From DATARH01 sp035534855 (lineage in GTDB: Bacteria; Pseudomonadota; Alphaproteobacteria; ATCC43930; CGMCC-115725), in contig DATLRD010000014.1 in assembly GCA_035534855.1 (NCBI GenBank), positions 1 to 64,000 on the forward strand: a stretch of DNA of 64,000 bases, in the 5' to 3' direction. Positions 34,923 through 43,695 of this stretch are shown piece by piece. A model generated the notes under the pieces. The model worked only from the letters and a program-made list of their open reading frames with translations, was not told the origin of the DNA and did not search any database. Made by a program: the position numbers and the translations under genes. Positions within the stretch are counted from its first letter, which is position 1. Each line of letters starts with the position of its first letter.

Positions 34923-35972
34923 ATGATCACCATGATTGGGAAGATGCTGGGATTGCTGTCGGCGGATATGGCCATCGACCTGGGGACGGCGAACACGCTC
35001 GTCTACGTCAAGGGTCGCGGCATCGTGCTTAACGAACCGTCGGTCGTGGCGATCGCCAGCGTCAAGGGCAAGCGGCAGGTTCTCGCGGTCGGTGAAGAGG
35101 CCAAGCTGATGCTCGGCCGCACCCCCGGCAATATCCAGGCCATTCGGCCGTTGCGCGACGGGGTGATCGCCGATTTCGAGGTCGCGGAGGAAATGATCAA
35201 GCATTTCATCCGCAAGGTGCATAACCGGCGCAGCTTCGCCAGCCCGCAGATCATCATCTGCGTGCCCTCGGGCTCGACCGCGGTCGAACGTCGGGCGATC
35301 CAGGAATCGGCCGAAAGCGCCGGCGCGCGCCGCGTGTTCCTGATCGAGGAGCCGATGGCTGCGGCGATCGGCGCCGGGTTGCCGGTGACCGAGCCGACCG
35401 GCTCGATGGTCGTCGACGTCGGAGGCGGCACCACCGAGGTCGCGGTGCTCTCGTTGGGCGGCATCGTCTATTCGCGCTCGGTCCGCATCGGCGGCGACAA
35501 GATGGATGAGGCGATCATCGCCTATATCCGCCGCAACCATAACCTCTTGGTCGGGGAATCGAGCGCCGAGCGGATCAAGAAGGAGATCGGCTCGGCGTGC
35601 ATGCCCGAGGACGGCGAAGGCCGGATCATGGAGATCAAGGGCCGCGACCTGATGAACGGCGTGCCCAAGGAGATCATCATCAGCGAGCGGCAGATCTCCG
35701 AGAGCCTTGCCGAGCCGGTCGGGTCGATCGTCGAGGCGGTCAAGGTGGCGCTCGAGCACACCGCGCCGGAGCTTGCCGCCGACATCGTCGACAAGGGGAT
35801 CGTGCTGACCGGCGGCGGCGCGCTGCTCAGCAACCTCGACTTCGTGCTGCGCCACGCGACCGGCCTACCGGTGTCGATCGCCGATGATCCGCTGACCTGC
35901 GTGGCCTTAGGAACGGGGCGGGCGCTTGAAGAAATGAAGACATTAAAAAACCTGTTGATCAACATGTGGTGA
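34923..35972 (+). CDS. mreB: Rod-shape protein MreB
   Basis: The 349-aa actin homologue has phosphate 1 loop MAIDLGTANTLVYVKGRGIV, the connector CVPSGSTAVERRAIQESAES, phosphate 2 loop VVDVGGGTTEVAVLSLGG, and the adenosine block GGGALLSNLDFVLRHATGLP. It forms membrane-bound filaments that position cell-wall elongation enzymes. ATG at 34923 is used; MIGKMLG at 34935 is equally possible and closer to the usual length of about 345. It heads the mreB-mreC-mreD-mrdA-rodA operon. The promoter should be in 34669-34922, a gap with no other recognisable feature. Confidence 0.96.
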   Translation: MITMIGKMLGLLSADMAIDLGTANTLVYVKGRGIVLNEPSVVAIASVKGKRQVLAVGEEAKLMLGRTPGNIQAIRPLRDGVIADFEVAEEMIKHFIRKVHNRRSFASPQIIICVPSGSTAVERRAIQESAESAGARRVFLIEEPMAAAIGAGLPVTEPTGSMVVDVGGGTTEVAVLSLGGIVYSRSVRIGGDKMDEAIIAYIRRNHNLLVGESSAERIKKEIGSACMPEDGEGRIMEIKGRDLMNGVPKEIIISERQISESLAEPVGSIVEAVKVALEHTAPELAADIVDKGIVLTGGGALLSNLDFVLRHATGLPVSIADDPLTCVALGTGRALEEMKTLKNLLINMW

Positions 35973-36075
35973 GGCGCTTTCCTGGGCCTCATCCGGGGTG
36001 GGGGACGGATAGCGGTAGTATGAACGGGAGTGCTAAAACGCGGCGTGCGAGCGCGGCCGAGGGCGGGGGCGCGCG

Positions 36076-36969
36076 GTGATCCGGCTGTCGCCGCAATTGC
36101 GCGCCGCGATCCAGCGCACGGTGCTGCCGCTGCTGATCCTGGTGTCGGCGGCGATCATCGTGCTCGGCAAGGCCGACCGGATGCTGTTCGATTCCCTGCG
36201 CACCGCGACCGCCGACAGCCTGGCGCCGGCGCTCGAAACCCTGTCGCGGCCGATCGGCGCGGTCGACGGCGTGGTCGACCGGATCCGCGGCTTTATCGGA
36301 ACCTACGAAGAAAACCGCCGCTTGACGCGGGAGAACGAGCGCCTCCTGCGCTGGCAACAGACCGCGCTCGACCTCGCGACCGAAAACCGCAAGCTGCGCG
36401 GCCTGGTCAAGGCGGTGCCGCAGCAGGCGGTTTCCTATGTGACGGCCGAGGTCATCGCCAATTCGGGCGGCGCGTATGTGCGCACCGTGATGGTCGACGC
36501 CGGCAGCGACCAGCGCGTCGCGCGCGGCGAGGCGGCGATCACCGGCGAGGGCCTGGTCGGACGCCTGACCGAGGTGGGGACCCGGGCCGCGCGGGTCCTG
36601 CTGATTACCGACCTCAATTCGCGCATCCCGGTGGTGATCGACGGGGCGCACGCCAACGCGGTGCTGGCCGGCGACAATTCGGAACGCCCGCGGCTGATCT
36701 ATCTGTCGCCCTCTGATGCGGCCAAGGTCGGCGACCGGGTCGTGACCTCGGGCGATGGCGGCGTGTTTCCGCCAGGCCTGCCGGTCGGCGTCGTCGCCTC
36801 GATCGAGGGCGGCGTGCCGCGGGTCGAGCCGTTTGTCGAACTGTCCCAGCTCAGCTATGTGATGATCGTGGATTACGGGCTGGCGAACGCGCTGCCGATG
36901 CCGGTGCCGTTTGCACCGCGGGCCGCCGCGCGCGTCAGGCTGGGTCCGGGCAATGCGGCGGTGCGCTGA
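36076..36969 (+). CDS. mreC: Rod-shape-determining protein MreC
   Basis: The 297-aa protein has one N-terminal membrane helix (VLPLLILVSAAIIVLG), a coiled coil (about 75-115, with ENRRLTRENERLLRWQQTA), and a C-terminal periplasmic beta domain with VIANSGGAYVRTVMVDAGS, GEGLVGRLTEVG and DGGVFPPGLPVGVV. The start is GTG at 36076. MreC links MreB filaments with the PBP2/RodA complex. The spacing to mreB is 103 nt and to mreD 12 nt. Confidence 0.94.
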   Translation: MIRLSPQLRAAIQRTVLPLLILVSAAIIVLGKADRMLFDSLRTATADSLAPALETLSRPIGAVDGVVDRIRGFIGTYEENRRLTRENERLLRWQQTALDLATENRKLRGLVKAVPQQAVSYVTAEVIANSGGAYVRTVMVDAGSDQRVARGEAAITGEGLVGRLTEVGTRAARVLLITDLNSRIPVVIDGAHANAVLAGDNSERPRLIYLSPSDAAKVGDRVVTSGDGGVFPPGLPVGVVASIEGGVPRVEPFVELSQLSYVMIVDYGLANALPMPVPFAPRAAARVRLGPGNAAVR

Positions 36970-36981
36970 ACGGCTCACTGG

Positions 36982-37530
36982 GTGGACAAGCGGTCGCAGC
37001 AGATGGCGCTCAAGGTATCCAGCATTCCGGCGTTGCCGCGGACCAATGGCGGCGCCGTGCTGCTGCCGATCGGCACGACGATCGTCGCGGCGCTGATCAC
37101 GATTCTGCCGCTGCAGATCCCGGGCTACGCGGCGCTGACCCCGGCCTTTACGCTGATGGTGGCCTATCACTGGACGATCTATCGCCCGGACCTGCTGCCG
37201 CCGGCGGCGCTGTTCGCGGTCGGGCTCTGCGAGGACCTGCTGGTCGGCGCGCCGATCGGCGTCAGCGCGCTGCTGCTGCTGCTGGTCTATACCGCGGTGC
37301 TGCGCTTCCGCCGCTATTTCGTCAACCGCACCTTTCCGTTCGTGTGGTCCGGCTTCACGCTGCTGACCGTCGGCGCGATGCTCGGGCTGTGGGCGCTGCA
37401 TTGCGTGCTCGACGCGACCCTGCTCGATATCCGCAACACGATCTTTCGCGCGGTCCTGACGGTTGCGATCTTCCCGCTGGCGAGCTTTCTGCTCGGGCGT
37501 ACCCAGCGGGCGCTGATCGGCCCGGGCTGA
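36982..37530 (+). CDS. mreD: Rod-shape-determining protein MreD
   Basis: The 182-aa inner-membrane protein has five or six hydrophobic helices, including LVAYHWTIYRPDLLPPAALF and GLCEDLLVGAPIGVSALLLL, matching MreD. The start is GTG at 36982. Its position between mreC and mrdA is canonical, and mrdA starts 14 nt downstream. Confidence 0.9.
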   Translation: MDKRSQQMALKVSSIPALPRTNGGAVLLPIGTTIVAALITILPLQIPGYAALTPAFTLMVAYHWTIYRPDLLPPAALFAVGLCEDLLVGAPIGVSALLLLLVYTAVLRFRRYFVNRTFPFVWSGFTLLTVGAMLGLWALHCVLDATLLDIRNTIFRAVLTVAIFPLASFLLGRTQRALIGPG

Positions 37531-37544
37531 GCCGCGGGCCGGGC

Positions 37545-39452
37545 GTGGCGCGCGATACCCAGCGGCACAAGCTGCTCGGCCGCCGCGCCCTGATTCTCGG
37601 CGTCGGCCAGGCGCTGCTCGGCACCGCGCTGGTCGGCCGGCTCTATCAGCTGCAGGTCGTCGAACAGAGCCGCTATCGCGTCCTTGCCGACGAGAACCGC
37701 ATCAACATCCGCCTGTTGGTGCCGCCGCGCGGACGCATCTTCGATCGGTTCAACACGACGCTGGCCGACAACCGCCAGAACTACCGGGTGGTTGTCGTTC
37801 CCGAGCAGACCTCGGACATGCAAGCGACGCTGACCGCCCTCGCCAGCCTGATCGCGGTCAGCGACGCCGACATCCACCGCGTCCTGCGCGACGTAAAGCG
37901 CCTGCACCCGTTTATCCCGGTCGAGGTGCGCAGCAATCTGAGCTGGGAAGAGATGTCGCGCATCGAGGTCGCGATTCCCGAGCTTCCCGGCGTGTCGATC
38001 GAGCAGGGCCTGCTGCGCAACTACCCGTTCGGGCCGACCGCGGCGCACGTTCTCGGCTATGTCGCCGCGGTCACCGAGAAGGATCTGACCGGCGATCCGC
38101 TGCTCGAATTGCCGGATTTCCGCATCGGCAAGTCCGGGGTCGAAAAGGCCGAAGACCTCAAGCTGCGCGGCACCGCGGGGACGAGCCAGGTCGAGGTCAA
38201 CGCCTACGGCCGGGTCGTGCGCGAGCTGGCCCGCTATGAGGGGCAGCCGGGCCAGGATGTGATCGTCGCGTTCGACATGGCGATGCAGGACTTCGCGATG
38301 AAGCGCTGCGCCGGCGAAACCGCGGCATCATGCGTGCTGCTCGACGCGGTCACCGGCGACGTGCTGGCGATGGTCTCGAGCCCGAGTTTCGACCCGATGC
38401 TGTTCACGACCGGGCTGACCCCGGCGAAATGGCATGAATTGTCGACCGATCCGCGCAACCCGCTGACCGACAAGGCGACCGCCGGGCAGTATCCGCCGGG
38501 CTCGACATTCAAGCCGATGGTCGCGATGGCGGCGCTTGAAAGCGGCGCGATCACCCCTGAAACGGTGATCAACTGCCCGGGCTATATAAAGCTCGGCGAC
38601 GCGACGTTTCACTGCTGGCGCGCCGGCGGGCACGGGCCGCTGCGCCTGCACGACGCGATCGAGAAATCGTGCGACGTGTTCTTTTACGAGACTTCGCGCC
38701 GCACTGGCATCGACCACATCGCGGCGATGGCGCGCCGGTTCGGCTTTGGCGCCCCGCTCGGGCTCGACATCCCGGGCGAGAAGGGCGGGCTGATGCCGAC
38801 CCCGGCATGGAAGCTGGCGACCACCGGCACCCCGTGGCAGCAGGGCGAGACGCTGATCACCGGCATCGGCCAGGGATCGGTGCTGGCGACCCCGCTGCAG
38901 GTCGCGACGATGGCGGCGCGGCTGGTCACCGGCCGCGCCGTAGTGCCGCACGTGGTGCGGCCGAGCGGGCTGATGCCGGTGGGTGGCGATCCGCATCCGC
39001 GGGTCTTCCGCCAACTCGGCGTTTCGTCGAGCGCGGTTGCCCTGGTACTCAGCGGGATGAACGCGGTGGTCAACGACCCGGGCGGCACTGCCTACGCCGA
39101 GCGGATCGCCGACCCCGCCTTTGCGATGGGCGGCAAGTCGGGCACCTCGCAGGTGCGCCGCATCACCCCGTACGAACGCGAGCACGGGCTGCTCAAGGAA
39201 GACGACGTGCCGTGGAAGGATCGCGACCACGCGCTGTTTGTCGGCTTTGCCCCGGTCACCGCGCCGCGTTATGTGTGCGCGGTGGTCGTCGAGCACGGCG
39301 GCGGCGGCTCGTCCGTCGCCGGGCCGCTGGTGCGCGACATCCTCTACGAGGTGCAGCGCCGCGATCCGGGGCGGCGCATTCCGCAGCCCGGCCCCGTGGC
39401 CGAGCAGAACAAGAACGGGTCGCCGGCGACGCCGGTCAACGGTTCCGGCTGA
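37545..39452 (+). CDS. mrdA: Penicillin-binding protein 2 (peptidoglycan transpeptidase)
   Basis: The 635-aa protein has one N-terminal membrane helix (RRALILGVGQALLGTALVGR), the PBP dimer domain with LLVPPRGRIFDRF, and a transpeptidase domain with S320-T-F-K (GSTFKPMVAM), the SxN-type motif as SCD (EKSCDVFFYE), and KSGTSQ for KTG. It is the elongation-specific transpeptidase. The chosen GTG start lies 14 nt after mreD. The C-terminus ends in a Pro/Asn-rich tail. rodA follows 4 nt after the stop. Confidence 0.95.
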   Translation: MARDTQRHKLLGRRALILGVGQALLGTALVGRLYQLQVVEQSRYRVLADENRINIRLLVPPRGRIFDRFNTTLADNRQNYRVVVVPEQTSDMQATLTALASLIAVSDADIHRVLRDVKRLHPFIPVEVRSNLSWEEMSRIEVAIPELPGVSIEQGLLRNYPFGPTAAHVLGYVAAVTEKDLTGDPLLELPDFRIGKSGVEKAEDLKLRGTAGTSQVEVNAYGRVVRELARYEGQPGQDVIVAFDMAMQDFAMKRCAGETAASCVLLDAVTGDVLAMVSSPSFDPMLFTTGLTPAKWHELSTDPRNPLTDKATAGQYPPGSTFKPMVAMAALESGAITPETVINCPGYIKLGDATFHCWRAGGHGPLRLHDAIEKSCDVFFYETSRRTGIDHIAAMARRFGFGAPLGLDIPGEKGGLMPTPAWKLATTGTPWQQGETLITGIGQGSVLATPLQVATMAARLVTGRAVVPHVVRPSGLMPVGGDPHPRVFRQLGVSSSAVALVLSGMNAVVNDPGGTAYAERIADPAFAMGGKSGTSQVRRITPYEREHGLLKEDDVPWKDRDHALFVGFAPVTAPRYVCAVVVEHGGGGSSVAGPLVRDILYEVQRRDPGRRIPQPGPVAEQNKNGSPATPVNGSG

Positions 39453-39456
39453 TCCG

Positions 39457-40611
39457 ATGGCCAGCCTGTCTCCCAATCTGGGCCATCGCGAACTGACGTT
39501 CGCCGACAAGCTGCGGGGCATCCGCTGGGACCTGATCGCGCTGATCACGGCGATCTCGTGCGCCGGCTTTGCCGCGCTCTATTCGGCGGCGAACGGCAGT
39601 CTGCAGCCGTGGTCCGAGCGGCAGATGATCCGGTTCGCCTTTGCCTTTCTGCCGATGATCGCGGTGGCGCTGATCGACATCCGGCACTGGTACCGCCTGT
39701 CCTACTGGATTTACGGCATCGCCCTCGCGCTGGTTGTCGCGGTCGATCTACGCGGCTTCGTCGGGATGGGGGCGCAGCGCTGGATCGATCTCGGGGTGAT
39801 CCAGCTCCAGCCGTCGGAGGTCATGAAGGTCGCGCTGGTGCTGGCGCTGGCTCGCCACTTCAATGCGCTGGGCAGCGAGGAGGCGGTGCGCCTGCGGGCG
39901 CTGGTCCTGCCGCTGCTGCTGATCGTCGTGCCGGTGGGGCTGGTGTTGAAGCAGCCCGACCTGGGCACCGCGGTGATGCTGTTGGCAAACGGCGCGGTGC
40001 TGCTGTTTCTCGCCGGGGTGCGGGTCTGGGTGTTCGGGGCCGGCGCGCTTGCCGCCGCGGCAGCTGCTCCGGTCGCCTGGTCGATGCTGCGCGGCTATCA
40101 GAGAAGCCGGCTCTATACGTTTATCGACCCCAGCGCGGACCCGCTCGGGGCCGGCTATCACATCCTGCAATCAAAGATTGCGCTGGGCTCGGGCGGGCTG
40201 TTCGGCAAGGGGTTCCTGCTCGGCACCCAGACCCACCTCAGCTTTCTGCCGGAAAAGCAGACCGATTTCATCTTTACGATCATCGCCGAGGAGTTCGGGC
40301 TGATCGGCGGGCTGACGCTGCTGGCGCTGTATACGATCGTCGTCGCCTACGGATTTGCGATCGCCCTGCGCAGCCGCAACCAGTTCGGTCGGCTGCTCGG
40401 CCTCGGCCTGGCAACCAATTTCTTTCTCTATGTGTTTATAAACACCGCGATGGTAATCGGCCTGCTCCCGGTCGTCGGCGTGCCGTTGCCGTTGATTTCC
40501 TACGGCGGTACCGCGATGGTCACGGTCATGCTGGGGTTTGGACTGCTGATGAACGTCAGCATCCACCGCGATGTACGGATCAGCCGGCTGGGCGAGAGCC
40601 AGCTCGGCTGA
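39457..40611 (+). CDS. rodA: Peptidoglycan glycosyltransferase RodA
   Basis: The 384-aa SEDS protein has about ten membrane helices and the family signatures LQPSEVMKVALVLALAR (about 118-134), KQPDLGTAVML, the SADPLGAGYHILQSKIALGS loop, FLPEKQTDFIFTIIAEEFGL and a C-terminal PLPLISYGGTAMVT. It polymerises lipid II together with MrdA. The ATG at 39457 is 4 nt after the mrdA stop. Confidence 0.96.
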   Translation: MASLSPNLGHRELTFADKLRGIRWDLIALITAISCAGFAALYSAANGSLQPWSERQMIRFAFAFLPMIAVALIDIRHWYRLSYWIYGIALALVVAVDLRGFVGMGAQRWIDLGVIQLQPSEVMKVALVLALARHFNALGSEEAVRLRALVLPLLLIVVPVGLVLKQPDLGTAVMLLANGAVLLFLAGVRVWVFGAGALAAAAAAPVAWSMLRGYQRSRLYTFIDPSADPLGAGYHILQSKIALGSGGLFGKGFLLGTQTHLSFLPEKQTDFIFTIIAEEFGLIGGLTLLALYTIVVAYGFAIALRSRNQFGRLLGLGLATNFFLYVFINTAMVIGLLPVVGVPLPLISYGGTAMVTVMLGFGLLMNVSIHRDVRISRLGESQLG

Positions 40612-40621
40612 GGAGGAAACG

Positions 40622-41230
40622 ATGGCCGAACAGAATGCCCCGGAAGCCGGGCGGCACCTGCACGTGACCGTGCTGCTCGTCGCCTCGCGCCGGGCGCTCG
40701 ACAACGCGCTGGGCGAGCTGGGCTTTGCCGAAGACGACGACCGCGTGATCGAGCATGATGGGCGCCTCGCGTTTCTGACCTGCACGCACGAAGAGGATTG
40801 CGACGATCTGTTTGCCCTGGTCGCCGAGCTGTCGGCCCGCGGCGAGAGCTGGGAGCTGCAGTCGCGCATCGATACCGAGGCCGGGCGCGCGATCTATCAG
40901 TCGCTGTCGCGACACCGCCCGGTCGAGGCGATCGACGCACCGGTCGACGTCGAGACCGAGCCGGAAAGCGCCGAGACGCCGACCCACGATGTCGAGACCG
41001 GCGAAGGCCTGCAGGCGCTGAAGCGGGTCCTCCGCCGGGTCGAGCCAGCCGACACATTTGCCACGATACGCCCCGGGCATGACGGTCGCGCCACCGCGCG
41101 CATCCTGCGGCGCGGCTCGCGCCGTCTGCTGGCCGCGGCGAGTGCCTCCGACGAGGCGACGCTGCGCGGCGTGCTGCGCGAAATCCTGCCCAATGTCATG
41201 CTCGACGTGGCGATGAAACCGCCGGGTTGA
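40622..41230 (+). CDS. Unknown 202-aa protein at end of shape operon
   Basis: The ATG follows AGGAGGAAACG, a very strong site, 10 nt after rodA. The product is acidic in the middle (VDVETEPESAETPTHDVETG) and has an N-terminal segment HLHVTVLLVASRRALDNALGELGFA and a C-terminal helical segment (RILRRGSRRLLAAASASDEA, LRGVLREILPNVML). There are no signal peptide, membrane helices or recognised motif. Operon position suggests a link to cell-wall growth, but nothing more can be supported. Confidence 0.65.
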   Translation: MAEQNAPEAGRHLHVTVLLVASRRALDNALGELGFAEDDDRVIEHDGRLAFLTCTHEEDCDDLFALVAELSARGESWELQSRIDTEAGRAIYQSLSRHRPVEAIDAPVDVETEPESAETPTHDVETGEGLQALKRVLRRVEPADTFATIRPGHDGRATARILRRGSRRLLAAASASDEATLRGVLREILPNVMLDVAMKPPG

Positions 41231-41339
41231 GCGTCGGCGCGCCGAGCGGGCCGGATTGGCGAACAGGCTTGCCGTCAAGGCGGCTTTGGCGCGAAACTTG
41301 CGGCAGCCAGACAAGCTGATAGAACGGGGGGAGATCATT

Positions 41340-42575
41340 ATGCTGTCACGCCGCGCCGTCATCATCCAGTTGCCTGCAGCGGCGCTGGCCGCGACCTCGG
41401 GTGCCCGTGCCTTTGCGGCAGAAAAGGCCGTCACGGTTGGCATCACCCTGCCGTTGACCGGCGCCGATGCCGACGATGCCTTGCTGATCAAGAACGGCGC
41501 AATGCTCGCGATCGACGACGCCAACGCCAAGGGCGGGATCGGCGGGTACAAGATCAACGTCATGGTGCTCGACAACGGCACCGCGACCGCCGGGCAGTAC
41601 GATCCGGCCCAGGCCGCCACCAACGCCCGCAAGCTGGTTTCCGACCAGGGCGTCGTCGCCAATATCGGCCCGCAGATGAGCGGCGATGGCAAGGCGATGT
41701 CGGCGATCCTATCGCAGGGCGATCTGGCGACGATCACCCCGGCCTCGACCAATCCCGATATCACGGACCCGAAATTCGCCGGGCAGTATCGCCCGGCCGG
41801 CAAGGCGGTCTATTTCCGCACCGTCACAACCGATGCCTTTCAGGGCCCCAATATGGCGAACTACTTTGCCAAAACTCTGAAGGTCAAAAAGGTCTACGTC
41901 GTCGACGACAGCGGTGCCTATGGGGTCGGCATGGCCAATGCCTTTGAGGCGCAGGCCAAAAAGGCCGGCATGACGGTCCTCGGCCACGACCAGCTCGATC
42001 CCAAGGAGGCCGACTACACGACGATCCTGACCAAGGTCAAGGGCCTCAGCCCCGATGGGCTGTATTACGGCGGTGTGGCGCAGGCCGGGGTAAAGCTCGT
42101 CAAGCAGTCCTATGACATCCTGCCCAAGATCATCAAAGGCGGCGGCGACGGCATGTACAGTTCCTCGGTGCTGAAGGGCGCCGGCTTTCCGGCGGTCGAG
42201 GGCTGGTATGCGACGATCGCGGCGCCCTATGTCTTCGACAAGCCGGAGGTCGAAACCTGGGTCAAGCGCTTCACCGCCAAATACGGCAGGGCGCCGGAGG
42301 GCTACTCGATCACCGCGTATGACGCAGCGCTGGTCATTCTCGACGCGTTGAAGCGGGTCGCGGCCTCGGGCAAGCCGGTGACGCGCAGCGCGATGCGCGA
42401 CGCGATCCAATCCTCGCAGGTCCACACCCTGCAGGGGGTTGTCAGCTTCGACGGCAACGGCGACATCAAAAACCGCATCGTCAGCGTCTTTAAATGCGAA
42501 AAGAACGCCAAGTATCCGCTCGACGATGTCCTCCACCAGTTCAAGTACCTGGGGGTGGCGCCGCAAACCGTGTAG
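41340..42575 (+). CDS. livK: Branched-chain amino-acid-type ABC transporter substrate-binding protein
   Basis: The 411-aa protein has a Tat-like leader (SRRAVIIQLPAAALAATSGA, cleavage after RAFA) and a type I periplasmic binding fold: VTVGITLPLTGADADDALLI, NVMVLDNGTATAGQYDPAQA and TPASTNPDITD. It belongs to the LivJ/LivK (HAAT) family; the true ligand could be leucine, another amino acid or an organic acid. A GGGGGGAGATCATT site precedes the ATG. A 178-nt gap, holding a weak GCCCGC-GCCCG-GCGGGC hairpin at 42615-42631, separates it from livH. Confidence 0.88.
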   Translation: MLSRRAVIIQLPAAALAATSGARAFAAEKAVTVGITLPLTGADADDALLIKNGAMLAIDDANAKGGIGGYKINVMVLDNGTATAGQYDPAQAATNARKLVSDQGVVANIGPQMSGDGKAMSAILSQGDLATITPASTNPDITDPKFAGQYRPAGKAVYFRTVTTDAFQGPNMANYFAKTLKVKKVYVVDDSGAYGVGMANAFEAQAKKAGMTVLGHDQLDPKEADYTTILTKVKGLSPDGLYYGGVAQAGVKLVKQSYDILPKIIKGGGDGMYSSSVLKGAGFPAVEGWYATIAAPYVFDKPEVETWVKRFTAKYGRAPEGYSITAYDAALVILDALKRVAASGKPVTRSAMRDAIQSSQVHTLQGVVSFDGNGDIKNRIVSVFKCEKNAKYPLDDVLHQFKYLGVAPQTV

Positions 42576-42753
42576 CGCGAGTTTCCGCAGCGTGCGGATG
42601 GCGGGTGAGCGGCGGCCCGCGCCCGGCGGGCGCTTTGCTGCCTGATCACCGGATGCGACGCAACGCGATGAGAAGCACCCGATCGATAAAATTCCGGCTC
42701 CTAAATAAATATCGCGGGAGGGCCCATCACTTTCCTGGGATCGTGACGCAACC

Positions 42754-43683
<930 letters not shown>

Positions 43684-43695
43684 CGGCGGCGGCGA

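Noticed and set aside
42615..42631. Hairpin GCCCGC-GCCCG-GCGGGC after livK as a transcription terminator
   Set aside because: The stem is only 6 bp and is followed by GCTTTG, not a T-run; it may only dampen expression.
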